From contig LLEY01000142.1 in NCBI GenBank assembly GCA_001414485.1, forward strand, positions 1-64,000: a stretch of DNA of 64,000 nt, read 5' to 3'. The notes below the pieces were generated by a model. The model worked only from the letters and a program-made list of their open reading frames with translations, had not been told where the DNA came from and searched no databases. The position numbers and the translations under genes are program-made. The DNA is from Calycina herbarum. Its lineage: Eukaryota; Ascomycota; Leotiomycetes; Helotiales; Pezizellaceae. Positions 23,755 through 36,606 of the stretch are shown piece by piece. Position 1 is the first letter of the stretch, and each line of letters begins with the position of its first letter.

Positions 23755-24252
23755 CGAAAGAACAGGCAAACCTTTCTCCACCGCATCTGGGTCATTCAAC
23801 TCGAGCCCAAGTCTCCGCAGAGTTCTCCAATGCTTCTCATAAAAGCTGGCGGAATCCTTGAGTAACACGCAGTAGGGACCGTAGAGAATTTCCTCCGCTG
23901 TGTTGGCATCCCACTCTTCAGGGTGATCTTCTTGTAGTCTCAAAACCTCCTTGATCTGTGTCGCCAAGTAGTCGTCTGATTGATTCATGTGTAGATGCAC
24001 GTTTTTAATATGCTCCTGGATTGCTTGCCAACGAGTGCTGGCTTTCAGGTACGTGGCATTTAAGCTCAATCCAGAATTCTGAAGCCTTTCAGCAGCAAGT
24101 GCTATTTTGCCGGCCAATTCGTTGCCGATTTTTTCCAGACTGTATTCTGACGGCTCGTTTCTGCGTTCGTGGTTGACGGTTTGTAGCGAGGTTGCACAAC
24201 TTGCGAGAACTCCCCGGCAAAGAGTTATGTCCTCAGAGACGGCTGCATAAGG
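23755..24252 (-). pseudogene. orphan exon fragment, possibly from a STAND-type N-terminal domain
   Basis: A minus-strand frame of about 165 codons starts after a plausible splice acceptor (TTCTAG, near 24252) and ends at a stop near 23750. It is helical and well composed: SLEKIGNELAGKIALAAERL, then WQAIQEHIKNVHLHM and QIKEVLRLQEDHPEEWD. The pattern resembles the helical N-terminal regions of fungal STAND/NACHT-type proteins, but I cannot assign it firmly. No ATG or upstream exon fits in the ~180 bp before the next gene, so the 5' end appears lost. It may also be a real small gene with a start I could not find. Confidence 0.35.
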
Positions 24253-24432
24253 CTGCTAGAACTGTTACACGAGACCAAGGCGTCACGAGACTACTCTCTT
24301 ACTTCAGCTCGCCTGCATCTGCCAATTAAGAATATCATTACGTCCTAAGCTTCACAGCTTGGGATTTTATACAATCATACCTACAACGGCAGGAGTAACC
24401 CAACACACAACTTATCCAACAAGCTCCCCCTC

Positions 24433-25553
24433 TCAAGCTATCCCAGAGTCTCCAGGTCCGGTTCCGTGATATCCCTTCAAATTCGCACAAGGTACCAAAT
24501 TATTCTCAATAAACGCAACATCTACCTTAATACCATAGATATTCTTGAAATGGGCGCCTCCCGGGAAATAAGGAGAGGCGATTTCAACGTCTCCTTTGAT
24601 ATGAACGGGCTCATTGGCTCCGGTTGAGAGGGTGGTGTTGTAGAACAAGATTTGGTTATCACATCCGATGGATGGATTTGAAAATGCAGGCTGGTTGGTT
24701 GCGTTTTTGTAGCTGAAAATGAGCAGGTTAATTTCATTCCCATGCGGTAGACTATTGAAGGGAGGAAATGAGGTGGGAACTTACAAGCTAAGTGGCCAAC
24801 GTCCTTCTTTTTCCAAAGGTGTGAATCTAGTCTTTGCAAGACGTGTTGGGGAAGTGGCATTGACCGCAAAAGCCTCCAAGGTGATATCATCGGAGCGACG
24901 ATGGACAGATTTATATGCCTGTAAATCTGGGTTGAAGGTCGCTGGAACTGGTATTGTCTCGTACATTGCGATTCCCTCTATAGCGATGAGATTTGTGGAC
25001 GTTATAATAATATACTTTTGATACTGAAAGCTGGTGTAGCCATCCCCAAGAGCATCAACAAATGGGTATGAGACGTGGACACTCTGATATTACATAAGAG
25101 TCTGGCCTTTGAATCGAAATTTCATAACTGACCTGGAAATCCGGAACCAAGTTCACTCCATTGATACCAAGATCATGATCTAGAGGGGCTCTAATGAGAA
25201 GCTGTGACACGTGATCAGCTTCGTTCTTTTACAGCCAAGCAAAGAGCTCCCTCTCCTTTCAGTCAACTCACGGGATAGCTATCTTTTGGGAACCCGGGAA
25301 GTAGTGTCTCGTATGCTTTGGTGAGAATGTTGAATTCCGAAGGAATAATGCTTCTGGCGAGACTGTAGGGGATGGGTACCATAGACACAGTGCCGTTGAG
25401 AGTTCCGGTTACAGATTCCGGGTACAGAGTACCAATTGGATTCGGAGAAGACTCAGATTCGCCGACGGTAGAATTCACACGAGCCGGGATCAAACTCGAA
25501 CTCGCCGTTGAGAATGCGCACAAGGCAAGAGCGAAAAAACTGGTGATTGTCAT
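24433..25553 (-). CDS. secreted acetoacetate-decarboxylase-like protein
   Basis: Four exons (25553-25272, 25201-25133, 25083-24785, 24712-24433) give 309 residues with GT..AG introns of 70, 49 and 72 bp. Residues 1-~20 form a signal peptide (SFFALALCAFSTASS). The body reads VPIPYSLARSIIPSEFNILTKAYETLLPGFP, then LGINGVNLVPDFQ, FPFVD-like YPFVDALGDGYTSF, and ends DVAFIENNLVPCANLKGYHGTGPGDSG. This order of blocks matches a fungal secreted family with an acetoacetate-decarboxylase-like fold. The start ATG is preceded by a TCATC context and is the only one giving a signal peptide. Substrate and role are unknown. It is probably extracellular and N-glycosylated (several NxT/S sites). Two short conserved Cys near the ends may pair. 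Confidence 0.75.
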
Positions 25554-27031
25554 GATGGCTGAGAGGGGTCAGGGGTTGGGGTGACCGAAAAAGTAGAAGA
25601 TCATCAACGTCAGGAGGAAGAAATCGAGGTTGAAGATGAGGAAAAGGAATATCTTGTACCTGGGTAGACCTGGACCTGAGGAGTAACATCGGGACTACCG
25701 TTTACTTTAGTATTGTAGCTGGACGAATAGCGAATACGCGTTCGCAGAACCGCAATATTAACCTGGAAAAGTAATTTCCCCCGGAAAGAAACTTTCCCGT
25801 TCGGCAGCGGCGCCACTTTTTACAAAGTGTGGTTACACGCATTATACCGACATGTGAAGAAGTAGGTACGGTACGAATTGAATGGCTACAACGTTTTCTC
25901 CAAGGATCTCGGGTGAGATCTTGTGATGTTGACGGCATTGAAGAGGGGAACTATGCGACGCTGACTCAGATGATTTGTGGTTTCCAAGATCCTCCTTTCG
26001 GATTTCATGGCGTTCATTCTTCTCTTTCGGAACAATTTGTCAAATCCCGTCTTGATTCATCAAAATCTTACACTCATAAAGACACGCAAAGTGTCAGTAG
26101 ATAAATAATTTGTCGCTCGAGAGAGATCTCTTCTTTAATTGTTCCAACACTTCTAGGAAAAGGGGGGCCTCTAGTTGTTTTGGGAGAATTGGAAAGATTT
26201 TTCGTCTTGGTCCAACAATCAGTGAGATATTCTACTCTTGGTCATTTACGAATTCTTGCGCCCCTGGTGCTAAAAGTTTGTGGCAGCTGTGGAGAATCCT
26301 ATCAGACTTCAGCTCGATTTTCAGCTCCTTCCGGAGACCAATCCCATGATGGTGTTAAGAACACCTACATAGTTGATGTACAAATATGTTACACCTCGAG
26401 TGAGCACCCAACCGATGATGCTTACAGCTCATTGGTATATGTCGTTCTGAAGGCATCTTCCTATTGTAAACGAGTGAGGTAGTCAACAAGACTAGTTTGG
26501 CGAGCCGGTGTAACGCACACTACTCGAGACCAGTCCTAAATTCCGGGAGAGGTACCAGATTTACTCCGTGTTGTATAACTCATCGACAACCTCTAAAGCA
26601 ATCTTTACTAGCACTTCTCACTCCGAGTTCAGATGTGTGTTTACAAGCTCAAGTGCGCAGGAGAAGGGGGACCGAGCATCAGGAAGAAGAAACTAGCAGT
26701 CTTGGATGACCAAGACTACTATTTATTCTCTCCCCTAAGAATATTCCAATATAGATGCGTTCTCCTAGAGATTTGCGATGTATGACGGGAAACTATTGAT
26801 ATGCACAACAACATATCTCCTAAAAACGCATGGATCAAAGACAGTTCCGTGACTGACCTCTGAATTTCATACTTATAGTGCAAAATGACATTATATAGCA
26901 CACCTTGAATATGCAAAAAATACAATACTTTTTCATGAGAGACCCCAAAAAACAATTATGCCGCCTAAAGCCAATATGTAAAGTACACTTATGAACCGTT
27001 TCTCCCCCCCAAATTTTCCTCCCATAATCGA
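25554..27031. other. intergenic, no supported gene
   Basis: Promoter side of the secreted protein gene and the 3' flank of SHR3. Several overlapping short open frames between 25.8 and 26.7 kb have no family similarity or splice logic. Confidence 0.5.
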
Positions 27032-27748
27032 TCAATTCTTCTTCTTTGATGCCGATCTCGTCACATGCGAGTTTCCCTTTGCGCTCTTAGGAGTCTTCTC
27101 AGCCTCCTCCTTCTCAATCTTCTCAAACTCATCCTGCTCCTTTCTCTCCGCGTACCATTGTCCAGCTTGTAACACAAGCACACCAACCAACACGAGTGCC
27201 AAAATTGTATTGCTGGCAGCCATAACTCTCAAGCTATCCTCTCTGCCAATAGCAATTTCGGTGCTTCCCTCTGGAACCCCATAGTATCCGAGAGTGACAA
27301 TTCGAAGACCCTTGACAATGTTGGTAATGTAAACCACAACGCCAATCACATAGAGAACCAAAGATGCGCCATCGAAGAGGAGGTTAGCCTCAGAAGGCTT
27401 GAAGAGCTTGGTGAAGAATCCGATGAAGCCGATGGAAATCGCGATGTGGAGGATTCGGGGAATAATAGGAGGGGAAGCGTGGATGAATTTGAGATGGGTC
27501 TCCAATTGATCGTAGTAGGCAGCTGGTGTCTCATCGGAGGTCCAGAGGAGAGGGTAGTCGTATGGGAATGACGAGAAGAGCATGCCGAGGAAGAAACAAA
27601 CCGCTGCGAAGGTTAGAAATCGGCTTCTTGAATGTCGCATGTTTTTCCACTTACGGGCAATGATCATGTACGTCGCAAAGGAGCCGGAGCCCCCTTGTCC
27701 CCGTGGCTTCTCATAAGTCTTAAAGATCGAGGCCTTGGATGGATCCAT
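27032..27748 (-). CDS. SHR3: Shr3-type amino-acid permease chaperone of the ER
   Basis: Shr3 helps polytopic amino-acid permeases fold and leave the endoplasmic reticulum in COPII vesicles. Two exons (27748-27655 and 27603-27032) give 221 residues. The 51 bp intron (GTAAGT..GCAG) is a multiple of three and has no stop, so the unspliced frame is also open. Splicing restores a clean first membrane helix (ATYMIIAPVCFFLGMLFSSF) followed by the hallmark PYDYPLLW. Three more helices follow (about residues 75-95, 105-130, 155-180), including KPSEANLLFDGASLVLY and ASNTILALVLVGVLVLQAGQW. The C-terminal tail is charged (EKIEKEE, KSAKG..KKKN), as in the family. Function by homology; identity is firm. 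Confidence 0.9.
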   Translation of the reverse strand: MDPSKASIFKTYEKPRGQGGSGSFATYMIIARKWKNMRHSRSRFLTFAAVCFFLGMLFSSFPYDYPLLWTSDETPAAYYDQLETHLKFIHASPPIIPRILHIAISIGFIGFFTKLFKPSEANLLFDGASLVLYVIGVVVYITNIVKGLRIVTLGYYGVPEGSTEIAIGREDSLRVMAASNTILALVLVGVLVLQAGQWYAERKEQDEFEKIEKEEAEKTPKSAKGNSHVTRSASKKKN

Positions 27749-29298
27749 TGTATTGAGTCAAAAAAGTTGAGAAGAGAAATGTGCGAAGGCTGGTTTGCGC
27801 AATCTTTCTTATCGTTTGATACGGAGTAGAGGGGCGCCTTGTCGCGTCTAGATGATCGGTAGCGTTGGGTTCGGGTTAGAAACGTCGTGACAGTCCCAAT
27901 GGAAAAAAAAGTACAGAAGACTTCGAAGAGGACGCGACTGTTACACTCTTGAAGGAGGCGTGTTGGTGAAGAAAAGGACACGGAGGGGATCTCGGTCAAC
28001 TGAATGCTGTGAGATGTGGATCCCCGTTGAATTTGGACGGGAGGCTCTTGAAAGGCGCTAACCCGCTTTTGAGATTGACACCATCCGTCCCAACTTCCAA
28101 AGTCAGACTCTCTGCATGAGATCTGGCGCAATTCAACACAGGTTATGGGCTTCATTTTTGTTAAGCGCTATTTAATCCATCTCATATGTCCAAAGATCAA
28201 TCATTTTCTGCATCAATCAGGCTTTACAAACTGCACTGACTGACTTCTATCGTCAACCCCCACATAGATAAGTACGCCGCAAAAGCTGGCAATCTCGGCC
28301 ATTCCGTGGCAACAGAACAACAGAACACCACAGAAAGAATCGTGGCCAGAGTTCCGCCGCACCACGGACATCCAGAATTCGGCTTTGGTCAGCCCGATCC
28401 GTGAAGCAATTGACAGCAACGGTGAAAATGGGGAGAAGCAAGATCCCGATGTGGCGGATGCGGTTGGGTAAGTCTGACGCGTAGTAGCTGCGAATCTCTC
28501 CCCTCCTTTTGCATCCCGACTAATTGTTGGTGTAGAGCAACTACTCCGTAGATCATGGCTTATATTCGAAAGAACCATCATCACAGACTCGAAAAATCGT
28601 CATATCGAGCATGCTTTCACGATACCAGCATCTCAAGTGAGATATTCTAAAATACCAAGAGTTCTTTCCTTCTCGTTCTTCGCTGGAACTTCACACAAAA
28701 GCCAAGATCACGAAAACGATATGTGGACGAAAAATGTACATTTTGAATTACAACACGTTTTACCGTAGTTCTATTTTGTACCGAACCATTATAAGGAAGT
28801 AGCGAACCTATATTGTACTCGCCTAGCGTTTTGAAGAACAAAAATCCTACAATCCCTTCAGTCCAAGAAACTCACCCCGCATCTATCTCTCCTCGGAGCC
28901 CCCTCCTCCGTCAATCAAACCAACCAAATGGGCGATCTGCACATCCAAATGGCTGAGACGTAGTAACGAGCCTAAAAGCTTCGTTCTCGTCAGGGTCAAT
29001 CCCGCCGTCGTCAGATTTTGACACTAGGGGTATTGCGAAGTATTCATACACCTCTCCTTGTGGCGATGGATATCAATATTTGATGACACCAAGCCTACAT
29101 TCTTGTCGTCTTCTCGTCGTTAATATGATTTGCGGAAACCTCTTGTCTTGCCATTCAGTTTCCAATCGGCCTGGCTCGATTGTCATTGATCTTTCTAGGC
29201 AGAGCGAAGATCTTTCTAGTAATATTGGCAAGCAGCCTCTCTGTCAATGTTTGGAGGGACGCTCACAGCACTATCTCATCGTTTTGAGGCCAGTAGCC
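27749..29298. other. intergenic between SHR3 and the sugar transporter gene
   Basis: Both neighbours lie on the minus strand. The stretch holds the SHR3 promoter and the 3' flank of the transporter. Overlapping frames near 27.66-28.16 and 28.21-28.58 kb look like chance. Confidence 0.5.
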
Positions 29299-31091
29299 TT
29301 ATACGGAGATGATAGGGTTGGAACGAGCCTCCTTTTCATCCTTCTCGACAACATTGCCACCAACTCGATCGATTTCCTCGGCTATTTGCCTTGACTTGTC
29401 AGTGGCAGCTGTTCCACCGATGATCGCTCCTTCTCCGTCGAAATGCTTCGCAATTTCTTCCAACGGTGTGTTTCGGGTCTCGAGATAGAATTTCCAGACA
29501 ATGAAAAGTTCGAACAGAAGCCAGACATCATAGAAGATATAGTATTTCCACGTCAGACGTGACAATGCGATTGGATTGATGTACTGGTTGAAGAAAAGTG
29601 AAAGGTCGATAGCGAGGAACATAACGGTCATCCCCTTCGCTCGAATATTGTATGGCAAAATCTCAACCGAGTAACCAATGAGCAATCCAGACCAAGCGGT
29701 GTTATAGAAGATGTAGTAGATGAAGATGGCGACTACTACTGCATTTGCGGAGGCTTTGGATCCGTGTATCGAGAACTGGGCCGAACAGACAGTCCAAATT
29801 AAGAAAGTGATAAACATGCCGCAGGTGGAAATGAGGAATAACGTTCTTCGACCAAGCCGGTCGACAAAGAAACACATGCCAGTGGCAACAACAATGTTTG
29901 TAAACTGGAGGATACCGTTGATGAGCAGCTGAAGCCCTGATTCTTCGATGCCGATTTGGTTGAGAACAGTGTGGATGTAATAGCTATGAGAGGATTAGCA
30001 TCGATTTTTGAGGGAGGATGTTGCGGATTGAATGTTTACCTGACGAGTCCGTTACCAGACCACTGGGAGAAGAATCCTAGTGAAACGAGGATGATAAGAC
30101 GGTGTCGATTGCCCGGCTTTCCCCAGAGTTCACTCCAGCTATTCCCTTCGAGTTCTTGTTCAAGTTTCAATGTCCCTCTGATCTCCTGATACTCAAGTTG
30201 CACCACTTCGTCCATTTTATCTCCGGCAGCGTGCGCATCGGCAAGAATTCGGAGAGCCTTTTCATTCTTTCCTCTCGAGATGAGCCATCGTGGCGACTCT
30301 GGAACGAACCTATCTAAAGTTAGAGGATGGTGGTGTTGCGATAATTACAAGAACACTCACCAGATGAAAATCATCTGCAATGCTGATGGCAAAGCCTGTA
30401 CGACCGATGGTGTTCTCCAAGCCCAATTTCCCTGAATTCTGTTTGTACCTATTGTTTCATCAGTCCCGTTCTATAGAAAGAGAGTTCAACTTGTTTACCG
30501 AAAGTCAACCAGGCCGCAAGGAAACTGCCCATGTACCAAGTGGTGTTGTAAACGGCAGTATAAACAGCGCGATGTTGTGGATGAACCAGTTCCGTGATCA
30601 AAAGAGGAGACGATCCGTGGGCGATAGCCACACCAAATCCAATGAAAAACCGAGCGCTGACGAACATAGCGAAAGTAAATCCCAGACTTTGAAGCGCAAC
30701 ACCTCCGAGCATAATTGAACATCCGACCATTACTCCAGCACGTCTTCCCAGAATATCGGCCGCATAGGGTACGAAGGGGAGGGCCACGAGCGAACCGACT
30801 GGCCAGATACTATTCAAAAGACCAAGTTGAGACGGAGAGGGCGAGTGATAGTCTGAAGAGCATGTTAGTTTTCTGAAAAACAGGTATTGCGCAGTACTCA
30901 CAATCGCGCCATTGCTCCAGACTCTGAAGACCGTTCATCATCGAACTGTCATATCCATTCGTGGCCGAAGTAAGAACGACAAACAGCAAACAAACATACA
31001 ACCCCCGCATTCCCTTTTGCTTGTACCAAGTAACGCGAGGAAACTCCTTCCCCGCCAGCTCAAAGGTCCCTTTCGTGCGTTGGAAATCCAT
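29299..31091 (-). CDS. MFS sugar porter (lactose/hexose permease type)
   Basis: Proton-linked sugar uptake at the plasma membrane is the expected role. Five exons (31091-30902, 30852-30499, 30448-30361, 30309-30040, 29983-29299) with introns of 49-56 bp give 528 residues and 12 predicted helices. Family motifs are in order: NGYDSSMMNGLQSL in helix 1, DILGRRAG between helices 2 and 3, and GFGVAIAHGSSPLLITELVHPQHR in helix 4. Then come VPESPRWLISRGK, the central FVDRLGRRT, AWSGLLIGYSVEILPYNIRAKG, and the LETRNTPLEEIAKHFDG end. The EL-HPQHRA and EILPYNIRAKG signatures point to the Lac12-like group. The frame stays open upstream of ATG 31091 without another ATG, so an upstream leader exon is possible. 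Substrate is not known. Confidence 0.9.
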
Positions 31092-34000
31092 AGTTGGTGA
31101 TGTGTTTGCGACGGCCGAGCAGGAGGAGGAGGCTCGTCGAGGACTCGAGGCACTGACTGGCGTTTTCAAAACCTGGAGAAGTACATGTATGGGTCCACAT
31201 GGTATTATACGAAAGCTCCGGCGACGCTCCGTACTTTATTTCAACCCTCTCAATCAATTGCGCTCCACTTAACGGGAAGGCTTTATGCGCAATGGCCTGT
31301 CCAAACACACGCGGCAGTACGGACCGCTTAATATCAATCTCTCCTTACGGTGGCCGGATAGTGCCATTTTTATAGCAAGAGCCAGTTAGCAAGAGGAACG
31401 GAGAGAGGGGTGGTGTTAAGCCATGAATCAGCTCTCGTCCCATAGAAACACCCGCACGATTGACGATGAGGCGTGGGCAGGGGGCACTAGGGCCGGGAGA
31501 GAATAAGAATGGAAGGTCAGCGTGAGTGCTGTCTCGCTGTCTCGGGAGACTTTTGCAAGGGAATCGTGGATTTCTAGGGGGGAGGAGAGCGGAAGGAGAC
31601 AAGACGAGAGGCCAGACGCTGACCGGCTAAACCCCTTTTTTCCCTTGGGATGGGGAAGACTTTTGCCTCTCAGTGGGCAGAACGGGGAGAACGGGTACAA
31701 CGGAGACGGACCGTAGCTCTTTCATTTGCTCAATTGGCCATTGGTAGGAGAGGAGAAGCCCTGGAAAGATATTTACAGTGATGGGGGTGTCGCGAGAGGG
31801 AAATCGCTGGATCAGGAACCCCTCGCGCTCGCTCTTCAGGTGACATGTTGTGGATTCACAGCCTGTCTCTAGCCTGTCTCTAGCCTGTCCATACCCCAGC
31901 TTCTTGCGAATTCCCCCGCATGTTATAGCGTGTTATAGGGCCCCCTGAGGTCTTGGCTCAGCACGGTGCTGCTTCGGGAGTAGTGGGGATTCTCGTCTGT
32001 TCAAAAAGGTACTTAAGATTGTACGTGTACCCCCATCAAAGTCAAAGTCACAACCAGAACTGAAGAGGCAAGGGTTCGGGATAAAAGGCCAACCAGCATG
32101 CCTGTGATTCGGGCTGAATTGGTGAGAGTCTTCAGGTGCAGGTGCGCAGTCGTACTGTGGGCAACCGTACCGATCTGTCGTCTGTCCCGAAAAGGAGCTG
32201 CGGTTCGTGTCTTTGATCAATCAGACGATCGTCGAACAAGGGTTCCTGACTGGTTCCCGTCCGTAGGCTCGCCCCGCCGTCCACTAAAAACGGTTTACTT
32301 TCTCCTCCTTACCAGACGACCACCCTGAAGTCTCTCATGATCGACCCAAAGCCATGAACCCGACCAAACAAACAAATTATAATTCTTTATTTATCTTTGG
32401 TGCCTCCTGGCAATCCAATCCTCTATCGACCTTTTCTGGAAGCCCAGAATAATCCAGAAGATTTGCAGAGCTTTGCTGATCAATGCAAAACCCGATGTTT
32501 CTGGTCCGGCAAATGACAGCTTTACGATGGAACAACTTGCACTGTGCAACGTAGCTTTCACGCCGCAATGTTGCTCTCATGCAATCATATTGTTTCCCCT
32601 TATTTTCCCATCATCAAATCTCCAGATATGACAAGCTGCCAGCGTTCAGATCCCGTGCTGATTCTTACGAAGTACATTTCTCGTCTTGCTGAATCTGTCG
32701 ATATATTTCTAATCAATACCACAGGGTTTCCCAATGCCGACACCGGGACTCCGTTCCAGTGGACAGTTCATCGGGTGTCTCTTATAAGAAAGGAGGGGGG
32801 GCCGGGCCGAGACGAAAAGTATTTGGTCTCGTCTTCAAAGTTCATGCTCGGAAGAATTTATAGACTGCAGCTCGTCTCACTTTAATCGGAATAGACCGTG
32901 CGAGCTTGAAATTCAAAACTATGTTTCATATTTCATGTGGCTCCACAATTTCTTTATGTCTATCGATATTTGCTCTCTTCTTGCCATCTTACGATATCTC
33001 TCACGCTTCAACTGTCGATGTCTCGTCTCGCGAGCTCAGATAAGAAAAGCGTTTCTTGTTTGGCCCACGAGTTAATTACCAATAGCCGATTGGCAGATAA
33101 TTGTTTCCAATACAAGTGTATCACGAAGACGAAAGAGGCTACCGACACAAGACGTTATCTATCGAAATTCCGCACTCATACATACAACATATTGATGGGG
33201 CGGAAAACACGACCCACAACGCTTGCTGACAGTGAACAACGCACTCAAGTATCTCCACTCAATCAAGACCTGCACTCCCTCATTCATTTGTTCCTTTCGG
33301 TCGCTCAGCATTCGGGAAACATGTCCGAAATTCCTTCTATATCTTGCTTGCATTCTGAAGAATGAGGAGGAAGATGAAAGGAAAGTTCCATCACGTCTCC
33401 TCACATGACGGCGAGCCGCCCAACTCTCGGGGCCTCGATTCCTGCGACCACTTTATCGCAGGATTGCATCGGAAAGATACATTACCGCTAAAGAAAGAAG
33501 CACTTGTGCGATCCATGTCGTGGCCACGAGGTATTCGAGTTTCGTTCCTACAGACGTGGTGTGCGAGGATCTCATGCGGGTCGTCAGCAAAGCGGATTTT
33601 CTTCCATTTTGTTGGCGGCCTCTTGCGTGCATGTTTGTTGGTTGTATGGCTCCCTTTTCGGAATCTTGGGAGCCGAGTGGGAGTTCCTGCAAGGGTTGCC
33701 AGGCTGGTTTTTGGGAACCACTTAGATGATGCTTTGGGGATTAGTCATGTTGGGACTCGATTTAACTTTTTATACCAACTGGAGATTGTGGTTCGGTTGG
33801 GAGCCGAGTGAGTTAATCTGTCTATGTTTGGAAGGTTGGAAGGGCACAATTTTCTTTACTGTTTCGTCGTCATTGTTTACGAGCTAGGTGGTGTTTAGAA
33901 ATAGATACATCGCAGAAGTCTCTGTCTCTGAGATCAGGGTTCGAGAACTGGAACTCTGGATTCCGGAAAGGGGGACCTAGGTATCTTGTAGTTCAAGCGC

Positions 34001-34138
34001 CTATTGTGTTGCCCACCGAGTATCTAGCGCCTGCTGTTGCGGCCCGTGAAGTTCGTGTGGAAGCAGTTTTTCTGGGAACAAATGCACTCTGATTTTGAGT
34101 GTGCTCGTCGACGTGGCACAACTTGAACGTTTTGTCGG

Positions 34139-34840
34139 TTGGCGCCAAGTTGATGTCAAACCTGGGAAGATTGAATCTTCTTCAAGTTGCGGAAGTCGTA
34201 GAAGATTCTTGCGGTGACAAAATTGGCCGCACAATGGAATCTTTTGTTGGTACTGAACCGCATCTCTACATTTTGGCGCCGTGGAAAGGCTCTTACTGCT
34301 ACACTTTACGAAACTTCGTCAGCAAATCGGTATACCGGAGACCGTGGATTTCTGAAGTCATGTATCGCGGGGTCAACCTTTCTTCTTCCAACTCCCAATC
34401 AAAAGAGGTTCAGAAAGCCCATCTGAGCTTCTCTCTGTGTCGTTGAGCTTAACCCCTCTTCGATCCAACCACCTGTTTATTTCTCCAATCAACGAGCGTG
34501 GATCAAACTCTAAACTTTGATGCCGCTCATTCAAGTGATTCACTTCTGGCCTCACTCACTTGACATCAACTCCCCAGCCAATGCCCACAACGGAGTTGAA
34601 TGTTGGCGCCATTCCAGGGCTTCTGATCGGGCCCCCCAAAAGCCACGAGAAAGGTTGACCCAGTGACTAATCAGAACTTCTCATGGCGTCAACTACAACT
34701 ATACTTCTTAGGCGCCAACACTACCAGTTGCATGGATTACCTATTCGGCGCCAACATACACACTTCTGTTGTCCAAGATCAACAAGCTCTATCCCCTTTG
34801 CTGTCATAGAAATCATCACTGGTGCAGTTTGACTTTGGCG
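34139..34840. promoter_or_regulatory. cluster of TTGGCGCC / GGCGCCAA sites
   Basis: GGCGCC with adjacent TT or AA occurs at 34139-34148 (TTGGCGCCAA), 34271-34280, 34603-34610, 34711-34718 and 34747-34754. A half site (TTTGGCGC) is near 34834. The TTTTGGCGCC form resembles E2F-type sites, though fungal factors for it are not well defined. Function is inference. Confidence 0.35.
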
Positions 34841-35782
34841 CTTTGATCAAGCTCCGTGGTTCCATCATGACTAGATGCCACACTATTGAAGTGACCAGAC
34901 GCTGTGGTTGGACATCTTCAAGTCACAAGAGGGATTCAAAAACAGATTTCTGTTGATGTTGAGAAGGAGGGCACTCGCTCGGGCACTTCAACTCTTTTCC
35001 GTAGCAAGTCTTCTTGTGAAGAATGTTCAAGCCGGTAAACAAAATCAAGGCGTCTTTCAACCAGCCACCGCCGACGTAAAAATGGCTGTATATTCTTCAC
35101 CGTTTTCTGTTCTTTCACGGCGTCAACAATGTGCCTCTTAATCAGGGCCTCGTAATCCTATCGCAACTCCTACTCGGAGGCGCTGTAGTACAGCGCCTCA
35201 TCCAACAAGTAGCCAGGAAATGAAGTAGTTCCTACGATCTCACGATAGACGCGCGCAGCTTTAAGCAGCCTCGAGTCCATCGACCTCGTCGTTACCGCTC
35301 CATTGGCACCATGACAGTGCCCCATCCAATGACTAAAAATGTTGTGAACTCCTTCGTACGTAGACGCGCGCAGCTCGGTTCGCCGATTGGCTGTATAGAG
35401 GAGAGTAGCCACTCACGCACCCACTTGAGCCTCCTTCCACGTTTCTTCTCACGTTATTTCCATCCCCACGACCGACTCCTTCCCATTGCCCAGTCCGATG
35501 GCCCTCTCTCCCAGCCACGCTTGATGGAGAGTGAAGCGCGCGGTATTGGGGGTCGAGGACGAAGGAGACTTGCCTCCTTCGCCTTCCACGACTGGGCCAC
35601 CAGAGTGCTTTCCTTCCCAAGAAGGGGATTTGGAGATGGAGCCGCGCGGGCAATTTGTAACGAGCAGTCTTCCCCCCCTCTTGGGAGCCATGAATAACAA
35701 CAGGAAAGCGCGAAATGCATAACTACATAATGAAAGGGAAATCCATCCCAACAGAAGCTTCTACCTTCCAAATCAGCAACCA

Positions 35783-35827
35783 ACATCCCATCCCATCCCA
35801 TCCCCTTCCCATCCCCTTCCCTCTTCT
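35783..35827. repeat. CATCCC/CATCCCCTTCC pyrimidine repeat
   Basis: A slippage-type run alternating CATCCC and CATCCCCTTCC units. It is purely pyrimidine apart from the A in each unit, and sits in the presumed promoter of the 37.2 kb gene. Confidence 0.8.
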
Positions 35828-36606
35828 TCTTCCTTCACGTTTGAAACGTTGAAAGATCAAACACCTCCCCCACGGCTCAGCAACTCATCTGCTACCACGG
35901 CTTCGGTTCATATCACACGCCTCGCCCCAGTCGCCCATCATCTCAAGCTCACCCGTGATTGGCATTGCCGCTGTAAATCCATCACCTTCGAGAAGGACTC
36001 GCCAGCTCTTCCGTCGCCTGCCCCGCCAGTCAAGATCCCAGTTCTTGTTACCAGCCAATCAGTGTCCAGCTGCCCCGTTTTCATCTCACTCCCATCTCGT
36101 CGCATCTCTCTTCGCGCCCACGACCTCGTGCCGACAGGGTCTGCACACTCCTGCACCTATTTTGGGATCTCAATCGCACACCGGCACCCTCAACACCAAT
36201 CAAACCCCGCGGACTCTCCCCGCTCCCAAACGCCCTCGACTGCTGCACTGCTCAGCGCGAATCACGTCCAATCGAGCGCGTTGCGCCCTGGATCCGTATG
36301 AAAAGTGTTTCCAAAGACGCTCAAAATCAGAGAGAATCCAGGAACTCAGGAACCTGAAGAACGGAATCACGGAGGTGGTGCGCGACTTCAAAACATACCC
36401 GTGTTGTTACTGTTACCACTATTACTCTGCTACGAGCTGCCTCGCCACAGAAGTCTGTACGAGTATCTACGTAGCCTCATCCCATCAAAGTTCATCTCAT
36501 CTCTCTCGACCACTTGAAGTCCCTCACTTTGACAGCAGCACTACTGTCACTGTCACTTTAGCTTCTCGCCGCTTTTGACATAACTTCTCTTCATCTTCAC
36601 TTTACA

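Noticed and set aside
27664..28155. 163-codon minus-strand frame upstream of SHR3
   Set aside because: Overlaps the SHR3 start in another frame and has no family similarity; likely leader.
33362..33811. 149-codon plus-strand frame
   Set aside because: Two other frames in the same strand are equally open; no motif or splice logic.
35849..36578. Overlapping plus-strand frames up to 207 codons
   Set aside because: Pyrimidine-rich leader-like DNA of the 37.2 kb gene; neither frame shows protein features.
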